This document shows positions 10,055-22,600 of a DNA stretch of 64,000 nucleotides, one piece after another. Position numbers and translations under genes: made by a program. This DNA comes from Brachynemurus nebulosus (lineage: Eukaryota > Arthropoda > Insecta > Neuroptera > Myrmeleontidae), in assembly GCA_035578155.1 (NCBI GenBank), contig JAPWDM010000007.1:27750413-27814412 (forward strand), read 5' to 3'. The notes under the pieces were generated by a model. That model saw nothing but the letters and a program-made list of their open reading frames with translations. It had not been told where the DNA came from and made no database searches. Each line of letters begins with the position of its first letter. Within the stretch, counting starts at the first letter, position 1.

Positions 10055-10455
10055 TAGTGATGAGCAAAATCAGTCTTGGCCTTGCAGTCTTGTCTTGGTC
10101 TTGCATTTTTTTTGCAAGACCAAGACTATAAGTATGGCTGCAAAACCAATACCAAGACTCAAGTGAGCAAGATCAAGACAAAAGCAAGAAAAAAGCAAGA
10201 CTCTTGCTAAACTATTTAAATAGTTTGAAAGTATAATAAATATCGTAAAGAGAGAAAATTCTGAGTTTAGAAGGAAAAAATTCGCTAATAAAAAAATGCA
10301 AGAAAGTGCAAGATTTTTAGCAATACTAAGACCTAGACCAATACCAAGACTGCATTTTGCAAGACCAAGACCAAGGCCGAGACTAAAACTGCTGTAGCAA
10401 GACCAAGACCAAGACTTGGCAGTCTTGGTCTTGGTCTTGCATTAGCTCATCACTA
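10055..10455 (-). mobile_element. hAT-type MITE, CTTGGT family, copy 3 (inverted)
   Basis: The ends are TAGTGATGAGCA and AGCTCATCACTA, with a perfect 8-bp duplication TCTGTAAT at 10047-10054 and 10456-10463. The orientation is opposite to copies 1 and 2 (CAAGACCAAG on the + strand). It ends 46 bp upstream of the first filamin exon in the window, so the branch point and pyrimidine tract lie in a very short remaining space. Confidence 0.95.
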
Positions 10456-10501
10456 TCTGTAATAAACTATGGATGATTTTTTCTTCTTCTTTTTTTTACA
10501 G

Positions 10502-10649
10502 ATTCATCGGATATAGTTGACTGCAAATTAAAATTAATATTAGGTCTAATATGGACTTTAATTTTACATTACTCAATCTCAATGCCTATGTGGGATGGCG
10601 AGGACGAACTCCAAGTAAACGAATCATCGCAAGCCACACCAAAACAGAG
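10502..10649 (+). CDS. cher: Filamin exon a: end of CH1 domain and CH1-CH2 linker
   Basis: This exon encodes the last helix of the first calponin-homology domain, recognisable as [17 protein letters not shown] then [10 protein letters not shown] short acidic linker (DGEDELQV) leads to TPKQR at the start of CH2. The acceptor is a long pyrimidine tract ending TTTACAG; the donor is GAG/GTATTT. The first two bases complete a codon begun in an exon outside the window, and the exon ends after two bases of an Arg codon. CH1 is the main actin-binding half, so its first part must be encoded upstream. A hAT-type transposon ends only 46 bp before the exon. Confidence 0.95.
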
Positions 10650-13600
10650 GTATTTGAACACATGAAAATAATTTTTGTCGACGGCAAACTAATTTTCCTT
10701 TAAAATTTAGATTAATGCACTGGATTCAAAGTAAATTACCAGATTTACCAATATCAAATTTCACCACCGACTGGTCAAGTGGTAAAGCTGTGGGCGCGTT
10801 GGTTGATGCCGTAGCTCCAGGACTTTGCCCAGATTGGGAGGTAAATTTAAAAAAAAAATATCAATTCGTTTTAACATTTTAAAAGCTAAAAACTATTATC
10901 CGGTTGTTTTTAGGATTGGAGTCCAAACGAACCAGTGAAAAATGCATCAGAAGCAATGAGTTTGGCTGACGATTGGCTAAATGTTCCACAATTGATCACG
11001 CCTGAAGAAATGGTTAATCCAAATATTGACGAACAGTCGATGATGACATATTTATCACAGTATCCGAATGCAAAATTAAAACCCGGTGCACCGTTGCGGC
11101 CAAAATCGAATCCTAATAAGTAAGTTAAACTGAAATATACACACAATGCAAACTGATTTAAATCAAAAGCAATGAGCGAAACATACAGGCCCTAACAATG
11201 TCGGAGTGTGCAATATTTTACACTGAGGGGTCATGAACTTTATTACTATTGAAAATATGTATAGTAATCTTTCAATAATAGAAAGATTATTACTTACGCA
11301 CTTATCCAAAAATATACGCACTCATAGACAGTTATATATTTTTCAACAATATCCGTCATTATTCATTATACGACCATAAAAACCTTAGCGTTTCAAATGG
11401 AACGTTTTTCGAATTTTAGTCAAAATCCTCTGTTTGCTTTTTCGATGACGAGTTCAATGATGAAGTCGATAATTCGATATCTTCATTAAATTCTGTGTAG
11501 AATATTCTAGAACTTTTTATGATCAAAATCCGACTGTGAAATCGATATCTTTCTCGCTGGTTTTCATACAGAATTTTCTGGAACTGTCTTCGATGATTTA
11601 AATTCTAATATTCTAACCAAAGTGCTGTAGTAATATCATGAAACTCTTTCAGTTTTGACAGAATGATTTGTTAGGTGGACTACAAAGTTCTGACTCGAAT
11701 CAGCAGCTACTGGACAGCGGCATTGTGAAATAAATTAAAACCGACTTTAAAAAAAAGATCGAAAAATAACTTTACGTTGTGACGACACAAACAATGAGGT
11801 TTGTAGCCCCCCGATCCGAATACAGTGAACCCCGGCTCTGTCCGCTGGTTAATCAAACGGTAATTAGTATTCAGTAAAGCGTGTCCTTCGCCCCTACAAG
11901 TGTTCCTATGTTACCGTTGTTTGGTAACAATAATTTTGTAAATAAAATTACATAATCAACAGGTGCTATATTTAACACAATAAATGTTTTATCGATAGGG
12001 TTCGTGTGTATGGACCGGGTATCGAACCAACCGGCGTAGTGGCCGGAGCACCGGCGAAATTTGTCGTTGAAACATTCTCCGCCGGCAAAGGACAAGTGGA
12101 AGTTACCGTACAAAATCCAAAAGGACAATTTGAACCGGTCGACATCGTATTCAACAATGATCGAACGTTAACGTACACTGTCACATACGTGCCAAAAATG
12201 GAGGGAAAACATAAAATTGATGTGAAATTTGCCGGTCGAGTGGTCCAAAAGAGTCCGTACATTGTGAACGTTGAAGGTCATGCCGGGGACGCATCAAAAG
12301 TCACCATATCAGGACCGGGATGTCAACCGGATGGTGTTATTGTGAACACGGAAACGTATTTCGATATTTTTGCCAAAGGTGCTGGTAAAGGTGTGCCCGA
12401 AGTTCATATTTTAGATCCAAAAGGACAACGAAATACTGTCCCGTGTACGTTGACTCAAACTTCACCGGATACGTGGCGCTGTTTCTATTTGACGCCAATG
12501 TTGGGTTTGCATTCGGTGAATGTGTTTTTCTCGGGCAAACCAATTCCGCACAGTCCTTTTGGTGTGCGCGTTTCAGCTGGTTCGTATAATTTATTGAATA
12601 TATTCCGCAATAATCGCTAAATTTAAAAAAAAAATATTTTTTTTTAAGCCCATGACGTTCGCAAAGTGAAAGCAAGTGGTCGCGGATTACAGCCAGTTGG
12701 TGTAAGAGTTGGCGATAAGGCTGATTTTAAAATCTACACTGAGGGAGCTGGTGAAGGTCGTCCGGATGTTAAGGTCGTTGGCCCCGGAGGAGTTATTGAA
12801 CCAGTAAAATTAACTAAGGTACATTTATTATAATATTTACTTGAATATCGGAGTTATTTCACGCGAGAAATCTTTTTTAGCTGGATGATACTACATACCA
12901 AGCGGAATATTTTCCAAAGAAAGAGGGCAATCATGTTGTGATGGTTAAATTTGCCGATAAAGAAATCACAAAATCGCCATTTAATGTAGAGGTGGGCCCA
13001 TACAAAGAGACTCGTATTAAGGCTTACGGTCCTGGATTATCAGGCGGCGTTATCAATTATCCTGCTGTATTTACCGTGGAGACAAACGGCGAAACTGGAG
13101 CATTAGGTTCGTTTAAAGATTAAGAAATATTTTAAAGAGTAAGCACTTTAATTTCTTAAAAAATATTTTTAGGTTTCAGTATCGAAGGACCATCACAAGC
13201 GCAAATTGTTTGCGACGACAACGAAGATGGCTCGGCAAATGTTAAATATTATCCAACAGCACCCGGTGAATACGCCGTACATATTTTGTGCGATAATCAA
13301 GATATTCCAAAAAGTCCATACATTGCTCAAATTTTACCAATCACGGATTATTATCCGGATAAAGTGGAAGTATATGGACCAGGTGTTCAACCGAAGGCCA
13401 CTTTAACCGGAAAAACGACTGAATTTACAATTGACACACGAAAGGCCGGAGTTGCACCACTTGATGTTCAAGTAAGCACCTACAAAATGTTTGGCCAGTG
13501 TTTGAGGTTTTCAATAACATATATTTTTGTAGGTTTTAGATGCAAATTGTAACAATCTAAAAACGGTTTTAACGGAAAACAAAGACGGAACTATTAAGTG

Positions 13601-16600
13601 CACGTACACAAAGGGACATGACGCAAAACACACAGTGTTAGTGAACTATGGAGGCGTGGCCACTAAGAGATCACCCTATCGAGTCTTTTTATACGATATA
13701 AATCCAGCCAAAGTGCAAGCATTTGGTCCAGGATTAGAGAGTGGCTTGAAAACCAAAGAGCCAACATACTTTAATATCGACTGTTCGGAAGCTGGTGAAG
13801 GTGAACTGGAAGTTTTTATCGTACAGGAAGGCACAAATAAAAAAATCCCAATCAAACTTAACAATAACCACGATGGAACCTACAGTGTGGACTATGTGCC
13901 CACAGAAGTCGGAACGTACCTTGTAAATATATCATATGCCGGACAATCGGTTCCATCTACACCAATCAAAGTCAAAGTGCTACCAGTTGTTGACATTTCA
14001 AAAGTTCGAGTCGACGGATTAGAGCCAAGTATGTACCGTTACATAAATATGTCACGTTTAGTCTGAAAATTTATACAAACATTTTAATGTCTACAGCTGC
14101 CCCCGTAAACAGCTTACAGCAATTCCGAGTAATTACTCAAGATGCTGGTAAAGCTGATTTCGCAGTAGCTATAACAAGCCCCTCAGGCAATCGTATCAAA
14201 GCTCATGTTATTCCTTCGCACGAAGGATACCTAGTCAATTTTACGCCAACCCAACTTGGCGAATACCTTCTAAGTATTTCGTTCGGTGGTGAACCGTTAA
14301 CCCCTCAGCCGTATCGATTACAATGTCTCACCGGCAGTGATCCTGCCAAAGTCCGTGCCTACGGACCTGGTCTAGAGCGCGGTATCGTTCTAAAACCGGC
14401 TGAGTTTATGATCGATACCAGAGGGGCTGGTCAAGGAAGTTTAGGGGTAACAGTCGAAGGCCCTTGTGAGGCGGCAATTAATTGTCGAGATAATGGAGAT
14501 GGCACATGTTCTGTTGCATATTTGCCCACAGAGCCCGGAGATTATAGTATAAATATAACATTTAGTGATCAACATATTCCCGGATCACCCTTTCAAGCGC
14601 GTATTGGCTCTCAGGCTGACCTAAAAAAAATTAAAGTCTCCGGCAATGGAATTCAACCTCATGGTACATTTTGTGATGTGACGTGTGTTGCCAGTGTTTG
14701 TGCATGAATATTGAGATAACAGTTTTGTTTATAATTTAGTTACTCTAGCATTTTAATAAAAAAAAAAATACACAAATTTCAACGATGCAAATTGTAAGCA
14801 AATTTTTTGTTAGCGTAGTATAGTTTTTTCTTTTTATTATTAGTATTTTTACCTTTTTCCAAGCCAATCACCTATATTTGTACTGAAATCTTGGAAATTG
14901 TGTCAAATTCGTGCGTATATAAGAGGAACAATTTTGTTCCAGCAGTTAGAATCCTATTCCATGCAATATTTATTAAATTAAAAGCACAAAAAAGTTGCTA
15001 AATAATGCCCTGTAATAATAATAATCATTTTGATAAAGAAACACCTCCCTGGGAGTGTTTTCCGTACACAAAACAACATTAATTTTAATTTTTATAGACC
15101 AGACCCTTACTAATCTAAAAATGTTATTCATTTATATATCAACTAGTTCCGTTTAATGCTATAAATAATCATTACCCAAATAAACAATTTTTTAGTTATA
15201 TTCCACCTGATGATGGTTTAAAAACTGAAAGTTGGCCAGACCTTGAAAAGGCAAAGTCCTTCACAAAGTAAACCTTTCGAGTCTTAATTAGTTAAAAATA
15301 TTTTTTAAAAAAACTATATGACGCAGACAAAAAATTTGCTTGGAATTTGCAACACTGAAATCTGCGTAATTTTTTTACATAATTCATTTCAACAGTACAT
15401 AAGAAATTTTTCTAATGCCTATAATTATAAATTTGCCGCATTCACTGACCTGTTATACTTTTATTTTGAAAATAAGCTTGCATGGTTTTTTTTTATTATT
15501 TTATTCGATGTAGTTCTTGCTAATATTTTGTAAACTTCCACATTATAATGTTTCCGTTCCTAAATTTTAGGTGTATTTATCAATTCGCCCACTGACTTTG
15601 TCGTCGATTCGAGAGCTATCGCGAAAGATGGCGATGAAGGTCGCGTAACATGTATGATAACAAATCCATCGGGAAATAAAATGGAAAAACTGATAACGCC
15701 AATTGGCGATGGTACCTATCGCATCAGCTACACACCGTTCGAAGAGGGACGTCACACAATCGACATCCTGTACGACAATATGCCCATCCATGGAAGCCCG
15801 TTTATTGTCAATGTTAAACGTGGCTGTGAACCAAAACGTTGTCGGGCCTACGGTCCAGGCCTGGAGCGTGGTATCGTCAACAAACCAAACACATTTCTCG
15901 TTGAAACCAAAGGCGCCGGCGCCGGCGGCTTAGGTCTAGCAATCGAGGGACCCTCTCAAGCCAAAATGACGTGCAAAGACAACAGAAACGGTTCGTGTAC
16001 CGTCGAATACATTCCAACCGAAGAAGGTGAATACGATTTCAGCATAAAATTCGCCGATCAGCACATTCCTGGATCACCGTTCAAAGTCATCGTTGAAAAA
16101 GAGACGGACTCAAGTGTCGTGAAAGCATTTGGACCCGGTCTTGAACCGGATAAATGTCGAGCGGGCAAGCGGACGAGTTTCACAATTGACGCGAGGGAAT
16201 CAAGTCCAGCCGCATTAGGTGTAAATATTTTTAGTGATAAGGAGAATTTAACGAAAAGTGTAGAAGTAACTGATAACGGGGATGGAACGTACGAAGTTAG
16301 CTATGTACCACCGAAAGAAGGCACACCGTACCAAGTCCAGGTCACCTGGAATCAACAAGATATTGAACATAGGTGAGTAAATTATTGAATAAAGATAATT
16401 GAGTAAAGAAACGCCCCACTAAGCTGTTTGCAAGACACTTCCAGTAAATACTAGAAATGCTTGTTACCCAAAATGAATGAGTTGATACTCGAAAGCCGGT
16501 TCATTTTCACAAAGTCTTTCTAGTAATTATTTTTTAAAAAGTATTCTTGTTTTGTTTATAGTCCATTTAAACTGAAAGCGTTACCAAACACGCAACCAGA

Positions 16601-19600
16601 AAAAGTCATTGTTACCGGGCCGGGGGCAACAAGCAAAGGTATTCCTGCCTCAATCCCAACCACTTTCAACATAAACACAAACCAAGCAGGCGATGGTGAT
16701 TTGGAAGTTTACGTTATGGTATGTTTCAATTTGTTTTTTCCAACCGTGCAAATATATAAAACGGCTGGTTGTTTCAGGGACCAGATAATCTACCAAGACC
16801 GGTAAAAATTTCGAATAATCTCGATGGTACATTCACAGCTTCCTACGTTCCGGACGACTGTGGTATTTATAAAGTACATGTGAAGTACGGCAATAAAGAT
16901 GTTCCGGATTCACCGTTTACACTGCAAGCGGTTGCAACCGGAAATGTAAGTGTCAGAGATACTTTTGATTTTTCAGCCTGTTAAATCATTTTCTTTTGTT
17001 ACAGGCAGAAAAATGTCGAATTGTCGAGGATATTCAACGCGAGTTACACAGTGGTGAGGAATATTGTATTACAGTTAACGCCGCTGATGCTGGCATTGGA
17101 GCTGTTACCTGTCGTATACGTTCTGTTAGTGGAAGGTAATGCAACATAGGAATTTGTGTCTGGAAGTCTCGGGACTTTTCTCAAATTTGATTGCTTCGGG
17201 TCCAGACTCGAGTCATAGTTTTATTTACAAAACGTCATAATAAATTCTGACTAACGACTAAATACTTTTTTCCAATAAATATTGATTTCTACTGAAATGC
17301 CAATTTTTTTGGTACGTCCCGGGACTTTAGGAACTTCTAGACTTCTCCAACGTCTAATTTTTACGGTTCGATAGTCAAAATCTTGATTTACTTACAGTGA
17401 TTTGGACATTGATATTGTGGACAATGGTGATGGTACGTTCAGTATCTTCTACACGGTTAAAGATCCTGGCGATTATACGATAAATATCAAATTTGGCGGG
17501 CAACCTGTTCCCGGTGGCTTCTATACATTTACGGTAAGTCTTTTTTACTGGTCAACTATTTTTAATTTTGTAATAAGTACTTATAACGATCTCGATTGTG
17601 ACGAGTTTCCAGTTATTCCTTGAAAGATCCTTGAAAGCACATTGTAAATTAGGGGATTTATTCGGCAGTAACAACTTAATGATGAAGGCTTCGAAAATAA
17701 TGACCATTTTTTAAGGTTCCAAAGACATTTCGGCTACATTTTGCGTCGCCAACACGCATTTGACGACTTTCGTATTGTTCAATTGAGTCCCCGTTAATTT
17801 TTAAATTGATATGTTATTTTTATTAATAATAAAATAATTGAATTTAAAAGATTAACATTCGAAATAGCTGCTAATTATGTAATAATTTAACGTAAATTCA
17901 TTATTATAAATATAGATAGTTCTCGAGTCCGCTTAGACAATATTTTGATAGCATTCCTTAACTTTACAACATTTATTTGCAGTTACGTCACAAGCTTTAA
18001 CATATTTTTGAGTAAAATGATAAATTTTGAAAGAAATCTTGGAATCTAAGCTAAAATAAGCTAAATTATCTTGTATATGTACATTTTCTAGTGGTCCTAT
18101 ATGCTTAATTTTGATAAAAATGAAAGGAATAGCTTTGAAAACCTATAATTTGCTCCCAGTTTCGCTATTCTGTCGTGTTATTTACGGTTTAAGGCGTCGA
18201 AAATTTTAGTAAACTTAATGACCGTCACCAAGTTAAAAATTCCTTTTTTCGAAAATTAAGCGTTATAAAAGTGACCCGAATATGGGTGACTAGTTAAATT
18301 AGGGTAATTGGGGTGTGTGCTTTTCAATTTTGCTATTGAAATGTCGAAATTTTTTTGGAAATATGTGCGATTCGACAGAAGTCGTCTTCCTAGTGATCCT
18401 ATATTTCCAGTTTTTGTAAAAATGAAAGGAATTACTTCGGAAATCTATAATTTGCTACCAATCCCGCGGTTTTTGAAGGTTTTGAAAAATTTTAGTAAAC
18501 TTCATGAAATTTCGTTTCGCAAATCAGGTTTTATGAAAATGATTTGAATACGAGTGATTGGTTGAATTAGGGTGATTTTAAAACGTTAACACAAATACAA
18601 AAATTTTAAATTCAGTAGTACATATAAAAGTATTATTTTAATAAATTCTATTGTTAATTGCTAGTACAGAAAACAACAGAAATATTATACACCCCATCTG
18701 TCCAATATTTGTACAATAATTCTGTTACTTTCTCCCTTATGCCTTACTTCTCAACACTTTTCAATCAATCCCTAATTTGGTTGGAATACACTTATTTGCT
18801 TTAAATTCAAAGATAGTCACGGGATTCAAATTTACTCCCTTTTCTATATCGTTATTTATTAGACCACACCATTCGTTATAAATCTTTAGATCGATAATTT
18901 GCATATTTTGATTTATTAAAATGATCTATACAGTTGCCAAAAAATTGGTAAATCAATAAATATTGTGCAAATAATATAATGTATACATTTTAGAAACAAT
19001 TAAAATATGATACTAAACGTTAACGCATAAATTACGACAAATATTTGGCGATTTAATTGATTTCGACAGTGTACTTAAACGTCAAATTTATCAATTCATT
19101 ATTTTATGAATGTTATTTATCGGTTTTTATTAATAATTTAATTATTTTAATAATTACATTGTAAACAAACACTTTTAATCATCAATTATCATCTGTCGTT
19201 CCAAGCGTCCATAATTTATTAAATCAATTTAAAATGTAATAGATATTGTTCCGATATTTTATTTCGAATATTATTAATTTTGATTTCATTAATTTGTGAA
19301 CCAGATTTTATTTCTGTTATTTAAAGTAAGGATACTTTATTAATTATTCGTAATTATTAGGTGTACACTAGCGGGTAAATTGTGTTAGTAATATATAGTT
19401 TTCAATAGAACTATATACCTATTTAGTTTGACTGTAGAATATTATATATTTTTGTATTTGTATCCCACGGGAACGTTTCTTTTCTTTAACATTTTTTTTT
19501 TATTATTATCGGGCCGTAAAGGAATAATTTTTAGGGTAACAACTGTAGGCTGTAGTAGGTCTTTTGTATCAGTTTGTTAACGGCTGAAGGGAATAAACCT

Positions 19601-22600
19601 GTTTTAAACAGTTAAATATTGAATGATTTTTACAATATTGAAAGATATATGTATTAGGGATGTTATGGATATAAAATTTCGGATACGGATACGGATATTT
19701 AAAAACATTTTTTTCGGTTTCGGTTACGGATATGTGAAAATATCGGATAATGTTTCGGATACGGTTACGGTTACGGATAATTGCTTTCAGTGAACATTTT
19801 TTTTTTAGAAAAAAGGCGAAATTTTACCCCAAAAACCGAACGCCAAACACAAATCACTGGAAATCTATCAAAAGGCAGTTGTCTGTTATTATCCGAAACA
19901 AATCCGAAACTTTTATTTTCGGATTCGGATATGTAATTATTTCGGATATCCGGTATTTTCGGTTACGGTTACGGATATCCATAACATCCCTAATATGTAT
20001 TTATAATTTTTTTGTTAATAATAGAGAGAAAAAGTATTTATTTGAATTTTTTTTATGTAGTTCAAATAGTCTAACAATTTTTCACGTTTATAATTGGACC
20101 ACTACCAAGACCAAATTTACCTTTGAGAGACCCCTGTGCATTTTTCATATGGAGACCTTTTATGAGGTGATAGGGCAATCAACTTTCCCTGTTTATCCCC
20201 CAAAATGAATCCCTGTTGTATCCTTCATTTCGGAGGTATTACTTATTCATTTTATGGAGGCCCTTGGGCACATGTCTCAAGTGACCTTATGTAAATCGGG
20301 CTCTGGCTACCACATTCTGTCTTTGTGTTAAATTTTACATTGAATAGTTTCGTACAGAGAATCGTTTCTGATAAATGGACGAACGGACACCAAAGTGATC
20401 TCTTAAGTCTTCCATTTTACCAGTTTTGAAAATTACGGGGGGAGGGTCCTCCAGAACTTTCAAATTTTCCATTTTTTGTTTTGCTTTAAAAGTTAAGGAA
20501 TATATTTCTAATGTTTTAATCCCAACAGAACGATTATCTTAGATAACGATAAACTGCTTTTAACTTTACTTTTCAAGAACGAAAACTTTTTAATAGCGTT
20601 TTTCTCAAAACCGGTTTTTTCCCGCGTCGTGGAATATAACTTAAAAAGTTATTAAGGTATTAACTTGAAATTTTGTACAGATATTTTTTAAGATATTGGC
20701 CTTTGCATATACCTAAAATTTTGCATAAATTATTACCATAAATATTGTTTATAACAATTTGTTTATAAAAAAAAAAGTGAAATTTTTTCTTTTTGGTTTT
20801 AAATTGTGAAAAAAAAAATTTTCTCATCAGAAATAGGTATTAGGAAATAGGATTGAATTCAGTTGATTACAAGAGGCTGGGCATTCCACTGCGCAAATTA
20901 AAAGAGTCAACTTGGAACAGCTGTAGCACCGCCATTTTTTCTTTTTTTTTTGCATAAAAATTTATGAGTGAATACACCATAACATGTACTATACTATGTA
21001 ACTTCATTTGATACAATAAATGTATCCAGTTTCTTAAAAAAATTATTAAAAATCCTCTTGTCTGGAGGATCCTCCCCCCTTAATAGGAAACATACTGTTG
21101 TGACTTCATTTGGCCACGTCTGTACTAAATATCAAGTTGCAATTTATGAAGACAGTATGTTCAATTATGAATCATTTACTAACAAAAATTAATTAAATGA
21201 AAAAGTAATGAATATTTGTGTAAACGAAATAAAATCACGAATTATTATGGTTAAATTTTCCTTATGTTTTTTCTTGAAAATTTTAAAATCTTTCAAACAG
21301 TTTGTTTTTAACGAAATTTTCTGAAAACATGTAAATTTTCTTGCATCGAATACAAAATGTATATAGCACATAATCTATTTATATATTGGCTATGTAAAAA
21401 AAAAAACAACTAAATATATGTGTCACTGCCATAATATAATAATTCGGGACATTTCGTGTCCACGCTTCTCATAGTAGCAGCAAATAGTTTTTTCCCTGGC
21501 GTTCATTTTTAATAATATATGTGAAAAACAGATTGGCTGACTGCGAACGGCTAGTCTTTAATCGCTTATGCCTCAAATGAATCACCGCCATTTTCATATA
21601 CACATTATTTTATATATATCACAGCATCGCGTATATACTACCGTAATCGAGCGTCATACTTGTATGCAAATTAAAAAAAAAAATAGACAAAATTTCAGAA
21701 TGAAATAATAACAGAAATTATACACAAAAGCTGCAAAAATGTGCACGCATAACTTATGTTACGTGTTGCAAAAAATATTGCGCGTTAGGGGGAAATTGGA
21801 TTTTAATGTTTTGTTAGAACATTATTCAAAGGAGTGGAGGAATGTTTATTATTCACAACATTCTGAACAATAAAATAATCGTATTGAGCTACAAATCTAC
21901 AATTCATCACACGAAAACCGTATGGGTGTGAGTCACTTTTTCGAAACTACAAGAAATTATTTCTGAAATTTAAGGGAAGGTTTACTTGAGATTTGATAAA
22001 AAAAATCGATTTTTTTTTGCCGAAATTGGTAGCAAATTATGTGTAGAATATGTTCCCAAAGTGATTTTACTGAAAATAATTTAAAAACAAGATTCTTGCA
22101 CATTAACCGAATCCAGCTTTCTATAAAAAAAAAAATTCAAAAAACGTAGTTCACGCAATAATGAGTATTAAATATAAAATTTTAAAAATACGTTTCTTTA
22201 TATATATTTTATAATATCTCGGAACTACATTTTTGGAACTGGTGGACACGATAACTCAAAAACTATTCGATGGATCCTTTTTTTTAATTTTTTATTTTAA
22301 AGATAATTCAATTCTTCGGCACCTCTACCCAAGTTCGATACACTTTCAATATTTTTTTATTTTTAAATTTACTTTAAAGAGCGAAAAATAAGACAAAAAT
22401 CGTAATTAAAAGTTCAAACATCCGTCATTTTTTTTTTCTTTCAGCAATTTATTTATATTATAGGTAGAGGTGCCGGTACTCTTCATATATTTTATAAACC
22501 TTTTTTGTTTTTGGATTTCGGTGGTTTATTACCGGCGCTAGGATGTCCACCAACAAGGCATTGGATTTTCGGATCGTCACACTGCACTATCTATAAAATG

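Larger units (their letters stand above)
14664..15570. other. Filamin intron inside repeat 9, hosts a candidate nested mini-gene
   Basis: A 907-bp intron from GTACAT to AAATTTTAG. The middle (14910-15275) holds a possible TATA-driven two-exon peptide gene, listed separately. The rest is AT-rich with no repeat border. A 71-codon frame at 15318-15533 is AT-rich and has no support. Confidence 0.6.

Noticed and set aside
12337..12675. 112-codon minus-strand frame, and similar minus frames at 11871-12262 and 13676-13864
   Set aside because: All lie opposite filamin exons, which have full family support on the + strand.
14664..14707. Alternative 3' end of filamin by reading through the donor at 14663
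   Set aside because: It would add 13 codons and a stop, but the GT donor and the phase-matched acceptor at 15571 restore an intact repeat 9.
19750..20208. 152-codon Arg/Leu-rich frame
   Set aside because: Its first part is the GGATACGG interior of the hAT MITE at 19655-19992, and the rest is AT-rich chance sequence.
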